From positions 1 to 64,000 of the forward strand of contig CALZOG010000002.1 in assembly GCA_945827635.1 (NCBI GenBank): a stretch of DNA of 64,000 nt, given 5' to 3'. Origin of the DNA: an uncultured Bacteroidales bacterium (lineage in GTDB: Bacteria > Bacteroidota > Bacteroidia > Bacteroidales > Paludibacteraceae). This document shows positions 18,880-29,822 of this stretch, in pieces. Both the position numbers and the translations under genes were made by a program. Position 1 is the stretch's first letter, and each line of letters starts with the position of its first letter. The notes below the pieces were generated by a model. The model was not told the DNA's origin, searched no databases, and saw nothing but the letters and a program-made list of their open reading frames with translations.

Positions 18880-20127
18880 ATGCAAGAAAATACGCAATTT
18901 TTTTACCATATACTACCCAATAATATCAAAATTGTTCACTGCCGTACGCAATCTGCGGTGGCATATATCGGCGTGATGATAGGTGCCGGTACGCGTGATG
19001 AGCGCCCGGAGGAAAACGGTATGGCGCATTATATCGAGCACTGCGTGTTCAAGGGGACTGTGTTTCACTCCGCCCGACAGATTATTTCGCAGATAGAAGG
19101 AGTAGGCGGAGAAATCAACGCTTACACCACCAAGGAGGAGACAACCTTTTATGCAGCCACGCTGAACAAGCATGTGCCTCAAACGCTGAGGCTGATCTCC
19201 GAAATGATACTATGTCCGACCTTTCCGAAAGCGGAGACGGATAAGGAACGTATGGTGATTTATGACGAGATTGAAAGTTACAACGACTCGCCGAGTGAAC
19301 TTATATACGATGATTTTGAGAACATGTTGTTTGCCGGACATTCGCTTGCGCAACCGATCCTTGGCACCAAACGTACACTCAGGCATATCTCATCCTCTCC
19401 CGACCGCCCGCGCGCTTGGATGGCGCAGCACTATCGCCCCGAGCGGATGGTTGTGTTCTGTCAGGGAGATATTCCTGCATCTCGTTTTGTACGCTTGGCA
19501 GAGCTGGCATTTGGCAGTTATGTCAATACACTTCCGCCGGACAGACAGTTGACTTTTGCGCAGGAGCGTGATCAGCAGCCACAGTCGGCATCCTATCAGA
19601 AGCATACTCATCAGACTCATGTAATGCTCGGCGCGCGGGCATATCCGATAGCCCACGAGAAACAATTGCCATTATACTTGCTGAATAATATCTTAGGCGG
19701 AGGCAGCCTGAACTCCAGGCTGAACATAGCCCTGCGTGAAGCACGCGGTTTGGTATATACTATTGAGTCAACCTACACGCCGTTGTCGGATACCGGCTAC
19801 TGGAGTACCTATTTCGCCTGCGAGCCGGAGCAAGTGGACGAGTGTATGCATGTTATATTTAACGAATTACGCCGCTGTATTGCCACTCCTCTTTCCGCAC
19901 GCGCTCTGCACGCTGCATTAAGGCAGTTACAGGGACAGATGGCTATCAGTGCGCAGAATGCGGAGAACAATGCCTTGAGCATGGCTAAATCCATGCTGTA
20001 CCGCGGCTATGCACCTACGTGGCAACAGACATTTGAGCAGATTGCATGTATCACGCCGGAACAACTGCAGGAGGTCGCACGCGAGGTGCTATGCTCTGAA
20101 AATCTCGTTGTGCTGAAATATGAGTAA
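18880..20127 (+). CDS. M16 family zinc peptidase (pitrilysin/PqqL type)
   Basis: HYIEHCVFKGT (HxxEH), GGEINAYTTKEETTFY. Confidence 0.93.
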   Translation: MQENTQFFYHILPNNIKIVHCRTQSAVAYIGVMIGAGTRDERPEENGMAHYIEHCVFKGTVFHSARQIISQIEGVGGEINAYTTKEETTFYAATLNKHVPQTLRLISEMILCPTFPKAETDKERMVIYDEIESYNDSPSELIYDDFENMLFAGHSLAQPILGTKRTLRHISSSPDRPRAWMAQHYRPERMVVFCQGDIPASRFVRLAELAFGSYVNTLPPDRQLTFAQERDQQPQSASYQKHTHQTHVMLGARAYPIAHEKQLPLYLLNNILGGGSLNSRLNIALREARGLVYTIESTYTPLSDTGYWSTYFACEPEQVDECMHVIFNELRRCIATPLSARALHAALRQLQGQMAISAQNAENNALSMAKSMLYRGYAPTWQQTFEQIACITPEQLQEVAREVLCSENLVVLKYE

Positions 20128-20236
20128 AAATCGGTGATCTTGAATGCGTTTTGCAGGCAAATTCATGCTTTTTGTAACAAAAAGGTGATAAAAAGCGGTA
20201 AAAATGTCACAATTTGCATTTTTTTATTGCTAAATC

Positions 20237-20267
20237 TTGCAAATTGTGAAAAAAAATGGTAACTTTG
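20237..20267 (+). promoter_or_regulatory. Promoter of first SusC/D locus
   Basis: TTG(C) 20237 ... TAACTTTG (20260-20267). Confidence 0.6.
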
Positions 20268-20432
20268 CACGACTTTTTCGCTCACGCGATGCACAAACCT
20301 TAGATTAATTTATGCCTACACACGAAAGTGTGTTTGTGTTTGTATATAGTTTTGTGCGTGCGCACGTATATGAATGATGAAATAACAAATGCAGGAGCAG
20401 AGAGTGCTCCGTTAAATCAAATATATTTTATA

Positions 20433-23400
20433 ATGAAGCGATTTTACGTATTGTTAGTCTGCCTGTGCTCGCTGCCCATCGGGCTGCTGGCGCAAATGAA
20501 GGTGGAAGGTACGGTGCTTGATGAGAATGGCGAGCCGGCGATTGGTGCGGCCGTTCAGGTCGAGGGTACGACCATGGGTACCGTGACAGACTTTGATGGC
20601 GAGTTTGAGATTACTGTTCCTGATGGAAAGAAATCTCTGGTGATCTCGTATCTGGGTTACAAGACTGTGACAGTCTCTGCCAAACCCAAAATGAAGGTAA
20701 CTCTGGAGACCGAGAGTCAGCAGATTCAAGAGGTTGTAGTACAGGGTATGGTGAAGCAGGACAAGCGTTTGTTCACCGGTGCTACTACCAAACTGGAAGC
20801 TGATGAGACTATGTTGTCAGGTGTTGCCGACATCAGTCGTTCGCTTGAGGGTAAGGCTGCCGGCGTAAGTGTGCAGAACGTAAGTGGTACATTCGGTACG
20901 GCTCCCAAAATCCGTGTGCGTGGTGCTACCTCTATTTACGGTGCATCCAAGCCGCTGTGGGTTGTGGATGGCGTTGTGCTTGAGGATGCTGTAGAAATGA
21001 GTGCGGACGATTTGTCCTCAGGTGACGCAAAAACCTTGATCGCCAGCGCAATCGCCGGTATCAATGCCGAGGATATCGAGAGCTTTCAGATTCTGAAAGA
21101 TGGCTCGGCTACTTCTATTTACGGTGCTCGTGCTATGGCCGGTGTTATCGTTGTTACAACCAAGAAAGGTCAGGCTGGCTCTTCCCGCTTGCAATACACA
21201 AGCGAGATTACCTACCGTATGATTCCTTCGTATGTCGATTACAACATTTGTAACTCACAAGAACAGATGGGAATCTATCAGGAGTTGGAACGCAAGGGAT
21301 GGCTCGAATACAGCGCACTTAGTAGTGCAAAAAACAGTGGTGTGTACGGCTTGATGTATAAATTGATTGATCAGGCTGAGGCTGGCGGTGTGGGACTGGA
21401 GAACACTCCGGCTGCCAAGAATGCCTACCTGCGTCAGGCTGAGTTCCGTAATACGAACTGGTTCAGCGAGCTGTTTAACCAGACAGTGATGCATAATCAC
21501 TCTTTGTCGTATTCTGCCGGTACCGACCGTGCCCGTGTGTATGCATCACTCTCTGCAATGCAGGATCCGGGCTGGTACAAGTCCAGTGCTATCTCTCGTT
21601 TCACGGGTACTGCCAACGCAAACTTTGACCTGCTGCCGGGTAATAGCAAGCAGAAACTGACAGCTGGAATCAATTTCATGGGTAGTTACCGTAAGCAGAA
21701 AGCTCCGGGAACCATTTCTGCTCAGACTGATCCTATCTCGGGCGCAGTAAGCCGTGAGTTCGATATCAACCCGTTCTCCTACGCGATGAATACCTCTCGC
21801 GCAATGGATCCAAAGGCATATTACCGTCGCAACTTCTGTGATTTCAACATCTTGGACGAGTTGGCACGTAATAATATTGATATTAAAGTAACTGATTTGA
21901 AGTTCCAAGGTGAATTGAATTATAAGCCGGTTCGTGGCTTGGAGATTGCTGCTTTGGGCGCTATACGTTATCAGATGAGCCGCCAGGAGCACAATATAAC
22001 TGATCAGTCCAACCAGGCTCGTGCGTACCGTGCAGGTGTTGATCCCGAGGATAACACTATCCGCGAGAACAACAGTTTCCTCTACACCGATCCTGATGAC
22101 AATCAGGCTTTGCCTGAGACTATTCTGCCCAAGGGCGGTATTTACAACCTGACGGAGTATTCGCTGATATCGACAGACTTCCGCGCAACCATTAGTTATA
22201 ACCGTGATTTCGGCCGTAATGGCGACCATATCATCAGTTTGTTCGGAGGGGGTGAGTTGAACTCCACCGACCGCCAGTATACGTGGTTCCGTGGCTGGGG
22301 CTATCAGTATGAGAACGGCGGCGTTCCATACTCCGACTATCGTTTGTTCAAGCAGAGCCAGGAGGAGAATTCCACTTACTTCTCTAACGAATTTACGTAT
22401 TACCGCAATCTTGCATTCTTCGCAATGGGTACGTATTCATACAAGGCACGTTACACCATCAACGGAACTATCCGTTACGAGGGCACAAACAAATTGGGTA
22501 AGAGTCGGTCTGCCCGTTGGTTGCCGACGTGGAACGTGTCCGGCGCATGGAATGCCCATGAGGAGAGCTGGTGGCAACCTACATTTGAGAACTGGTGGAC
22601 ACATGCCAGTCTGAAGGCAAGTTATTCGCTAACCGCTGACCGTGGTCCGAGTTGGGTAACAAACTCACTCGCTGTCTTCCAGAGTTACAGTCCGTTCCGC
22701 CCGAACACTAATGCTTCGGAAACGGGTATCCAGCTGGACGATCTTGAGAACTCCGAGTTGACTTATGAAAAGAAGCATGAGTTAAACATTGGAGTAGAGT
22801 TAGGCTTTGTTGACAACCGTATTAACCTTGAGTTTGACTGGTATCGCCGTAACAACTACGACCTGATTGGTCTGGTTCAGACAATGGGTGTTGGCGGACA
22901 GGTAACCAAGTATGCCAACGATGCTACGATGCGTTCCACCGGTTGCGAGTTCACGCTTTCGACGGTAAACGTTAAGGCACATGACTTTACGTGGACCACT
23001 GACCTTATTTTCGGCTGGTCAACAAACAAGATTACCAAACTGGATTCACGTCCGCAGGTTTATGAGTTGGTATCCGGTTCAGTGATGAGTCGAAAGCAGG
23101 ATTATCCTGTTGGCGCAATGTTCTCGTTCCCGTTTGCCGGACTGACGGAGGAAGGTCTGCCTACATTCTATATTGATAAGGAGCACACGATGATTGCAGG
23201 TCCCGGCAACTACGAGGAACTCGACTTTCAGGCATTTTGGCCTGCTGAAGATCAGTTGTCCGAAGGTGAGGTCGTTCCCGATTACTTGAAGTATGAAGGT
23301 ACCGTTGAGCCGACAGTAATGGGGTCCTTTGGCAACACTTTCAGTTGGAAAGGACTGAAATTGAACATATTCTTCACGTATAGTTTCGGTAATGTCCTTC

Positions 23401-23837
23401 GTCTGGATCCGTTGTGCTACGTATATAGTAGCCAGTATAGCGACTTGACTGCAAGCATGAAGGAGATGAAGAACCGATGGATGGTGCCTGGAGATGAGGC
23501 AGTTACAACAATCCCGACTATCGCTACCAAGCGCCAGTATCAGGATATTCATAATCTCTATTGGGCTTACTCGGCATACAACTATTCAACCGAGCGTGTG
23601 GCTAAAGGTGATTTCATCCGCCTGAAAGAGTTGTCGCTTAGTTATGACCTGCCAAAGAAAGTGTTTGAGGGACAGAAAGCCGTGTCAAGTTTTGGCGTAA
23701 AACTTACTGCAACCAACTTATGGCTTGCGTATGCGGACAAGAAGTTGAACGGCCGTGATCCGGAATATTATAACACCGGTGGTGTAAGTTCACCTGTTCC
23801 ACGTCAGTTCACTTTGACCGTTAAATTAGGATTCTAA
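20433..23837 (+). CDS. SusC/RagA family TonB-linked outer membrane protein
   Basis: Carboxypeptidase-like N-terminus VEGTVLDENGEPAIGAAVQVEGT, plug IRVRGATSIYGASKPLWVVDG, TonB-dependent barrel; start set at MKRFYVLL. Confidence 0.95.
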   Translation: MKRFYVLLVCLCSLPIGLLAQMKVEGTVLDENGEPAIGAAVQVEGTTMGTVTDFDGEFEITVPDGKKSLVISYLGYKTVTVSAKPKMKVTLETESQQIQEVVVQGMVKQDKRLFTGATTKLEADETMLSGVADISRSLEGKAAGVSVQNVSGTFGTAPKIRVRGATSIYGASKPLWVVDGVVLEDAVEMSADDLSSGDAKTLIASAIAGINAEDIESFQILKDGSATSIYGARAMAGVIVVTTKKGQAGSSRLQYTSEITYRMIPSYVDYNICNSQEQMGIYQELERKGWLEYSALSSAKNSGVYGLMYKLIDQAEAGGVGLENTPAAKNAYLRQAEFRNTNWFSELFNQTVMHNHSLSYSAGTDRARVYASLSAMQDPGWYKSSAISRFTGTANANFDLLPGNSKQKLTAGINFMGSYRKQKAPGTISAQTDPISGAVSREFDINPFSYAMNTSRAMDPKAYYRRNFCDFNILDELARNNIDIKVTDLKFQGELNYKPVRGLEIAALGAIRYQMSRQEHNITDQSNQARAYRAGVDPEDNTIRENNSFLYTDPDDNQALPETILPKGGIYNLTEYSLISTDFRATISYNRDFGRNGDHIISLFGGGELNSTDRQYTWFRGWGYQYENGGVPYSDYRLFKQSQEENSTYFSNEFTYYRNLAFFAMGTYSYKARYTINGTIRYEGTNKLGKSRSARWLPTWNVSGAWNAHEESWWQPTFENWWTHASLKASYSLTADRGPSWVTNSLAVFQSYSPFRPNTNASETGIQLDDLENSELTYEKKHELNIGVELGFVDNRINLEFDWYRRNNYDLIGLVQTMGVGGQVTKYANDATMRSTGCEFTLSTVNVKAHDFTWTTDLIFGWSTNKITKLDSRPQVYELVSGSVMSRKQDYPVGAMFSFPFAGLTEEGLPTFYIDKEHTMIAGPGNYEELDFQAFWPAEDQLSEGEVVPDYLKYEGTVEPTVMGSFGNTFSWKGLKLNIFFTYSFGNVLRLDPLCYVYSSQYSDLTASMKEMKNRWMVPGDEAVTTIPTIATKRQYQDIHNLYWAYSAYNYSTERVAKGDFIRLKELSLSYDLPKKVFEGQKAVSSFGVKLTATNLWLAYADKKLNGRDPEYYNTGGVSSPVPRQFTLTVKLGF

Positions 23838-23857
23838 CAGATAAAGACGAAGTATTT

Positions 23858-25579
23858 ATGAAAAAGAATATCAATATAATCGCAGTGATTGTGCTTGTGG
23901 CGGGAGTGTTGTCAGGATGTAACTTCCTTGACAAGAACCCCGATATGCGTGCATCAATCGATACGAAAGAAAAAGTGCGCCTGTTGCTGGTGTCAGCATA
24001 TACGAGTGCTAATGCAGGTCCTATCTGCGAGTTCAGTTCGGATAATGTCATTGACAACAACTCCCCTGATGAGTATGGCCACTGCAACGCGCTTCTGCCG
24101 CTTGACAAGATGTACGATGAGATTTTTGCATGGCAGCCTGCTGTAAGTAGCGATAGTCAGGATTCACCAAAGTATATCTGGGATGGTTGCTATTCGGCGA
24201 TTGCTGCCTGCAACCAAGCTCTGAAGGCTATTGAGGAACTTGAGAAGCAAGGATTGAATATGGACGCAGAGAAGGGCGAAGCTCTGCTTAGCCGTGCATA
24301 TCACCATTTCCTGCTGGCAACCGTATTCTGCCAAACGTACAAGAACGAAACGCTAAGTCGTCTGGATTCCGGTATTCACTATATGACCGAACCTGAGACT
24401 ACTGTTAAGCCTGTATATTACCGCGGAACCGTAACGGAAACGTATGCAGCCATCCAGAAGGATATTGAAGATGGCTTGAAATTAGTGAGCGATGAGTATT
24501 ATGTAGTACCTCGCTACCACTTCAATGTCAAGGCCGCTCATGCGTTTGCAGCGCGCTTCTATCTCTATACCCGTCAGTGGGACAAGGTTGTGGAGCAAGC
24601 AAATTATGTGCTGTCAACCAACGACGATGCCACGCTTGCCATGTTGTTCGATGCTACGTATGCCAAAGTAGAGTGCACGGATATTCAGACAGAGATGAAT
24701 GCATGGATTGATGCCAAGTCTCCGGCTAATCTGCTTATTTATACGACTATGTCGCAGGCAAGTTACACGGCATTCTCTACTTATGGCCGCTATCAATTCA
24801 ACCGCGATGCACGTAACTACACAACCAGTGGTGCTGGACCTTGCTGGAAAAGCCGTTTCCCGGGATACTCCGTTTGGTCTGCCGCACAGGAATATGGTTC
24901 ATTGCTCGCATCTTTTTATTACCTGTTCGAATATACAGATAAGGTAAACGGGTATGGCTTTATCCATGGCGTCACACGTGCTTTCACGACCAACGAAACC
25001 TTGCTCTGCCGTGCAGAGGCTAAGGCGCAACTTAGTGATATTGACGGAGCGGTCAATGACCTGCGTCTTTGGGCTCAGGGATATAACGTGCAGGGTGTAA
25101 TGGATACGCTTGCCAATGGCGATGTTAATCTCACTCTTGCCAAAATAAAAGCATTCTACAATGCTCCTAATGTCAACAAGAACTGGGCTCCTGTTCTTCA
25201 TAACGAAGATATATGCCCGGGTTGGACATTAACTGCAGACCAACTTGCTGTCGTGCGCTGTGCATTGCATTTCCGTCGTCTGGAGTCGATACACACCGGC
25301 CTGCGTTGGCACGACCTAAAGCGTTATGGCATTGAGATTACGCACCGCCAGGGAACTGATCCTGTACGTACGCTTGTCTGGAACGACGACCGTCGTGCTA
25401 TTCAGTTGCCAAAAGAGGTTATCAGTGCCGGAATGTCTGCCAACCCGCGTGTCATCCTTGGTGACAACGTTAGTGGTAGTTCGTTCGCACGTCCTATTAC
25501 AGACGGCAAACCTATCATGGTAAGTTTTATAGAGTCAAAGACTCTTGCTGCTCAGTTAACACGTGAAAGTAACGACTAA
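23858..25579 (+). CDS. RagB/SusD family nutrient uptake lipoprotein
   Basis: Lipobox SGCNFLDKNPDMR, SusD-like C-terminus RRLESIHTGLRWHDLKRYG. Confidence 0.9.
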   Translation: MKKNINIIAVIVLVAGVLSGCNFLDKNPDMRASIDTKEKVRLLLVSAYTSANAGPICEFSSDNVIDNNSPDEYGHCNALLPLDKMYDEIFAWQPAVSSDSQDSPKYIWDGCYSAIAACNQALKAIEELEKQGLNMDAEKGEALLSRAYHHFLLATVFCQTYKNETLSRLDSGIHYMTEPETTVKPVYYRGTVTETYAAIQKDIEDGLKLVSDEYYVVPRYHFNVKAAHAFAARFYLYTRQWDKVVEQANYVLSTNDDATLAMLFDATYAKVECTDIQTEMNAWIDAKSPANLLIYTTMSQASYTAFSTYGRYQFNRDARNYTTSGAGPCWKSRFPGYSVWSAAQEYGSLLASFYYLFEYTDKVNGYGFIHGVTRAFTTNETLLCRAEAKAQLSDIDGAVNDLRLWAQGYNVQGVMDTLANGDVNLTLAKIKAFYNAPNVNKNWAPVLHNEDICPGWTLTADQLAVVRCALHFRRLESIHTGLRWHDLKRYGIEITHRQGTDPVRTLVWNDDRRAIQLPKEVISAGMSANPRVILGDNVSGSSFARPITDGKPIMVSFIESKTLAAQLTRESND

Positions 25580-25591
25580 TATTGCACGATT

Positions 25592-26497
25592 ATGAAAAAG
25601 ATTAATCAAATACTGTTTATTGCTACGATACTGTTCGGCTTGGCTTCATGCGAGAAGGACAAGTTTACAGACTCTATCTTCATAGATCCCGTAGAGGATA
25701 CCGACTCATATACGTATGAGTTCGATCAGTGGCTTTACGAACACTACACCGTGCCTTACAATGTAGATTTCCGCTATCGTCTTGATGATAACGGTACGGA
25801 CCCCAACTACAATGTTGTGCCTGTCAGCATTGGTATGGCTGATACAATCGCACACCTGGCTTTGTATTTGTGGTACGATGTATATGACGAGGTCGCATCC
25901 GAAGGATTCCTCAAGGAGAACGGACCGCGTATTATCCAGCTCATTGGTTCTGCAATGATCAATGCCTCGCAGGGTACTGAGAAACTCGGTCTGGCTGAAG
26001 GTGGAATCAAGATTACGCTGATGAAGGTCAATTTGATGGAGACTGACCACATTGAACAACTCAACGAGTATATCTTCAAGACCATGCACCATGAGTTCTC
26101 GCATATCCTTCACCAGAAGAAGACGTATCCGAAGGAGTTTGAGCAGTTGAGTTCTGCCGATTATAACCCTGATGGATGGCAATATACTTCCGATACTGAA
26201 GCATGGCAAATGGGCTTTGCTTCACCCTATGGAGGTAGTCAGGCGCGTGAGGACTTTGTCGAGATTATTGCCAACTACATTGTCAAGTCCGATGCTGATC
26301 TCAACAAGATGCTTACTATAGCCGGACAGGACGGCAAGAACGGTCGTAAGATTCTTGAACAGAAGATTGAAATCTGCCGCACGTGGCTCCTCGAGAAGTG
26401 GAATCTCGACCTGGATGCACTACGTGCAGAGGTTCAACTGCGGCAGGCTAATATGGATTGGGAAAAGATTATGAACCTCGAATTTTTGAATAAATAG
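25592..26497 (+). CDS. Putative zinc-binding metallopeptidase lipoprotein linked to SusC/D (substrate import-associated zinc metallohydrolase type)
   Basis: Lipobox LASCEKD, HHEFSHILHQ (HExxH). Confidence 0.85.
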   Translation: MKKINQILFIATILFGLASCEKDKFTDSIFIDPVEDTDSYTYEFDQWLYEHYTVPYNVDFRYRLDDNGTDPNYNVVPVSIGMADTIAHLALYLWYDVYDEVASEGFLKENGPRIIQLIGSAMINASQGTEKLGLAEGGIKITLMKVNLMETDHIEQLNEYIFKTMHHEFSHILHQKKTYPKEFEQLSSADYNPDGWQYTSDTEAWQMGFASPYGGSQAREDFVEIIANYIVKSDADLNKMLTIAGQDGKNGRKILEQKIEICRTWLLEKWNLDLDALRAEVQLRQANMDWEKIMNLEFLNK

Positions 26498-26505
26498 TTA
26501 CGATT

Positions 26506-27783
26506 ATGAAAGTTAAATATATATGTTTGGGCATAGTAGTTGCCACGTTGCTTGCTGCATGTAGCCGTGACGAGGAGAGCTTATTTGACCAGTCTGCCGC
26601 TGAGCGTGCCTTGGCTGCGTTGGAGAATGCCAATAAGGTATTGACTGCACCGGAAAACGGATGGGAAATGCTGTACTTTGCTAATCCGGAGTCGAGGGGA
26701 TATAATATGATCGTGAAATTCGATGCCAACGGCCGAGTTACAGCGACGGCTAAGAATAGTGCAACCACCGGCAACAAAATTATGACGGATGAGAGCACCT
26801 GGGAAGTAAAGAATGATTACGGACCCATTCTCACCTTTGAGACGTATAACGAAGTGTTGCATGCATGGGCTGACCCTGGGACTGATGGCGATGGCTTGTT
26901 GGGTGACTATGAGTTCCTTATCCTGCACGCAACTGCCGATAATATCAAATTGAAAGGAAAAAAACACGGTGCTTACTGCTATCTCTATCCTCTAACGGAG
27001 AGCATAGCACCCGAAGCATATTTTGCCGAGGTGGAAGCTGTGAATAAACGTCTCTTTGCTAACAATAATCTCCTTACGTGGGTGAGCGGTGATAAGACTT
27101 ATCTGTTGAGTGGTGGACAAACGGGCGTATTCAGCCTGATTGAGCCTGGGGAGCTCCTTAACTCAGAAGATTTGGAAATCTATCCGTTTGCAGTTAATCG
27201 CTCTGGTGTGCAGTTGTCTTTCCCTATTCGTGACAATGAAGATGTATGGTATAGTATGGGGTCGGAGTTGTTAACTGCCGCGAATTCTTCTATTGGCGCA
27301 GGTGAATTGAGCAAATATTTCTTCGACTACATGAATATTGTAGCATGTGGTTGGGCTATCGATATCAAGGAACTTTGTCCGACTATCCAAACATTGTTCT
27401 CTACTGCCGATGAAGAAATTAAGAAAACGTACAACAACAAGAAAAAAGGCGGTATAACAGAGATGAAGTTCTATTCCGCACAAGATGGTTCTTTTGTCTT
27501 AAACTTCAGTTATATTGGCAGTGGCACAAAAGCTTCCACGTACTATTATCTATATACGATGCAAAGAAGTAATGATCGTGTGAAAATTGCTTACTCAGGT
27601 CCGAATGATGAGAATAGTCAGAAAGTATTAGCTGCATTGCCTGCGATTGAACCTTTGCTAAAGGGGCTGGAAGGGGATTTCAAATTATCGGGAAATGATG
27701 CATTGAACCCAACTGTAGGCCTCTTGTTAACGGATAATTCAAATCCCGCGTTGTGGGTGAAGTTCACTGGCTCGGGGCAATAA
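26506..27783 (+). CDS. DUF4302-like lipoprotein
   Basis: Lipobox LAACSRDEESLFDQSAAERALAALENANKVLTAPENGWEMLYF; position after the metallohydrolase. Confidence 0.75.
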   Translation: MKVKYICLGIVVATLLAACSRDEESLFDQSAAERALAALENANKVLTAPENGWEMLYFANPESRGYNMIVKFDANGRVTATAKNSATTGNKIMTDESTWEVKNDYGPILTFETYNEVLHAWADPGTDGDGLLGDYEFLILHATADNIKLKGKKHGAYCYLYPLTESIAPEAYFAEVEAVNKRLFANNNLLTWVSGDKTYLLSGGQTGVFSLIEPGELLNSEDLEIYPFAVNRSGVQLSFPIRDNEDVWYSMGSELLTAANSSIGAGELSKYFFDYMNIVACGWAIDIKELCPTIQTLFSTADEEIKKTYNNKKKGGITEMKFYSAQDGSFVLNFSYIGSGTKASTYYYLYTMQRSNDRVKIAYSGPNDENSQKVLAALPAIEPLLKGLEGDFKLSGNDALNPTVGLLLTDNSNPALWVKFTGSGQ

Positions 27784-27828
27784 TAATTTGGATTATGTAA
27801 GAATCGTTTAATTATTAATTTTTAATGT

Positions 27829-29454
27829 ATGAAAAAGATTACACTTTTGGCATGCTCGCTCGTTGCTTCGATTGCAATGTTTGCCGGCGTGAACGAGAAA
27901 CTCGTTAAGACGGGTTCTGAAAAGGTATTTGTTCCTTCCATTCAGATGGTTGAAACTAAGTCGAGTATTCTTCCTGAAGGCGTTGTAAGCGCCAATCAGT
28001 TGCAGAACAGCTTGGCTGAAGTAGTAACAGATACTATTGTTCTTCCGTACGTTGTTCCCGGTACATACAACTGCGGAACTCCTTCAAGTGGTATTGACTA
28101 TGTCAATGAGGCAAGTATCATTACTCCGTATTGTGAGGAAGTTACATTCTACAACTATATCGGACTTACAAGTACATGGTATATCAATGATGAGCTCGTA
28201 GCTACTGATACTGCTCTTACTGTTAAGATTGCCGGTTTGGGACAACAGCAACCGTTACCTCTTATGAAAACAGCGACTCTTCCGACATCCGATACTACGC
28301 AATATGCATTTGTTGATTACCAATTTGGTGCATACTATACTTCAAAGTATGCACAACACGGATTTACAAACTATCTTCTCACTGCACCTGCTTACCTCAA
28401 GCCCCTCACCAAGTGCGCTATGTACACCGAACTTAAGGTAGATGATCGTGGTAAAGATACCTATGGCTCAGACTGGACTTTTGTCGGTGGTGGTAGCGTA
28501 GGTACATATTCTTATGGTACCAACATGGTGCATCCAACAGGTATTCGTTTCGATACTATCCTTATCCCGTATACCAACCCCGGCACGATGTACATTGACC
28601 ATATTTCTGCAGGCGTTTATACTGCAGGTGAGGGTGGCGTAGCTGGTATGTTCCCCGCTGAAACCGACCATGTACGCGCGTCTATCTATCCTTTGACTGA
28701 GCAGGGTATTGATTTTGCAAATCCGATTGCTACTGCTATCGCAAATACCGATGACTATGTTGGTGCAAATAAATCTCCATCGTCTTGGTATGGTATCCTC
28801 AATTTCAACTTCACAGATATAGATCCGATTACCGGTGCAGAGACTGTTGTGCCTACTGTTGTTAGCGGTGATTTTGTTGTTGCTTTTGATCAATTCAATG
28901 ATGGCACAGCCAATTTTGGTTTCATCACGGATTACTTTACAGAAATCACCGGCGATACTTATCTGATTGGTAGTGGCAAACTTACCCAGTTGTGGAAATC
29001 TCCGAGCAACCTGTTGGTCAACTTGTATGCATTGATGCCTGTATTTGAGGCGCCTGAAGTACTTGAATTTGCTGCAGGGGAAACCGAAAAAGAATTTACT
29101 GTAGCATCTAACGTATGGGACGAGGACTTGAGTATTGATGCTGATGACTGGATTGATGTTGAGGTAGTTACGGACTACGAAGAATTTGTTGAGGAAGGAG
29201 AGACTTATCAAGAACACCTCTACACCAACAAGGTAAAAGTTACCGTTACGAATACTGCCGAGGCACGCGAAGGTGAAATCACTATTGACGCTCTTGGCTT
29301 GCCTGTCTCCATCGTTGTTAAGCAGGAAGCTGGTTCGAGTGTTGAGAATGTTCACATCATGAACGACAACAAGTTCTACAATGTTCTTGGTCAGGAGGTT
29401 AGCGAGGACTACAAGGGCGTTGTTATCCGCAACGGCGAGAAATTCGTGCGTTAA
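27829..29454 (+). CDS. Secreted protein with BACON/Ig-like domain and C-terminal tag NVLGQEVSEDYKGVVIRNGEKFVR
   Basis: Signal peptide, beta-rich ...VLEFAAGETEKEFTVASNV...GEITIDALGLPVSIVVKQEAG, tag. Confidence 0.75.
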   Translation: MKKITLLACSLVASIAMFAGVNEKLVKTGSEKVFVPSIQMVETKSSILPEGVVSANQLQNSLAEVVTDTIVLPYVVPGTYNCGTPSSGIDYVNEASIITPYCEEVTFYNYIGLTSTWYINDELVATDTALTVKIAGLGQQQPLPLMKTATLPTSDTTQYAFVDYQFGAYYTSKYAQHGFTNYLLTAPAYLKPLTKCAMYTELKVDDRGKDTYGSDWTFVGGGSVGTYSYGTNMVHPTGIRFDTILIPYTNPGTMYIDHISAGVYTAGEGGVAGMFPAETDHVRASIYPLTEQGIDFANPIATAIANTDDYVGANKSPSSWYGILNFNFTDIDPITGAETVVPTVVSGDFVVAFDQFNDGTANFGFITDYFTEITGDTYLIGSGKLTQLWKSPSNLLVNLYALMPVFEAPEVLEFAAGETEKEFTVASNVWDEDLSIDADDWIDVEVVTDYEEFVEEGETYQEHLYTNKVKVTVTNTAEAREGEITIDALGLPVSIVVKQEAGSSVENVHIMNDNKFYNVLGQEVSEDYKGVVIRNGEKFVR

Positions 29455-29506
29455 TCAATAACTTTTGGATAGCTTGCTTCATCCGATGCAGGCAACTCCG
29501 ATAACC

Positions 29507-29538
29507 GGTGGCGCATCTCAGGATGCGCCACCTTTATT
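29507..29538 (+). terminator. Terminator after first SusC/D locus
   Basis: GGTGGCGCATC...GATGCGCCACC hairpin then TTTATT. Confidence 0.7.
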
Positions 29539-29764
29539 ACACCTTCTGCCGCTTCTGCCACTTTTGCCATTTCTGCCATGGCATTCGGTTTTTCGAACGC
29601 TGTGTTCAGATATCCGGGCGTTAGTGGTTGTTATATATTCCTTAGGGGGTGTTTATTGATATAGATAGATACTATAGGCTGCCAATATATGTCCGTATAG
29701 ATTCAATGTGTACTCAGATTTTGTTATAAAAACGGTATATTTTGTTCTGATTTTCTTGCAAATA

Positions 29765-29796
29765 TTTGCATAAATCATTTATTTTTCGTAACTTTG
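29765..29796 (+). promoter_or_regulatory. Promoter of LOG-family gene operon
   Basis: TTTG-N20-TAACTTTG. Confidence 0.7.
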
Positions 29797-29822
29797 CAGT
29801 CCTTATTGTCAAACAACCGAAT

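Noticed and set aside
21546-22229. 227-aa antisense ORF in SusC
   Set aside because: Opposite strand of a conserved TonB-dependent receptor with no promoter or RBS evidence.
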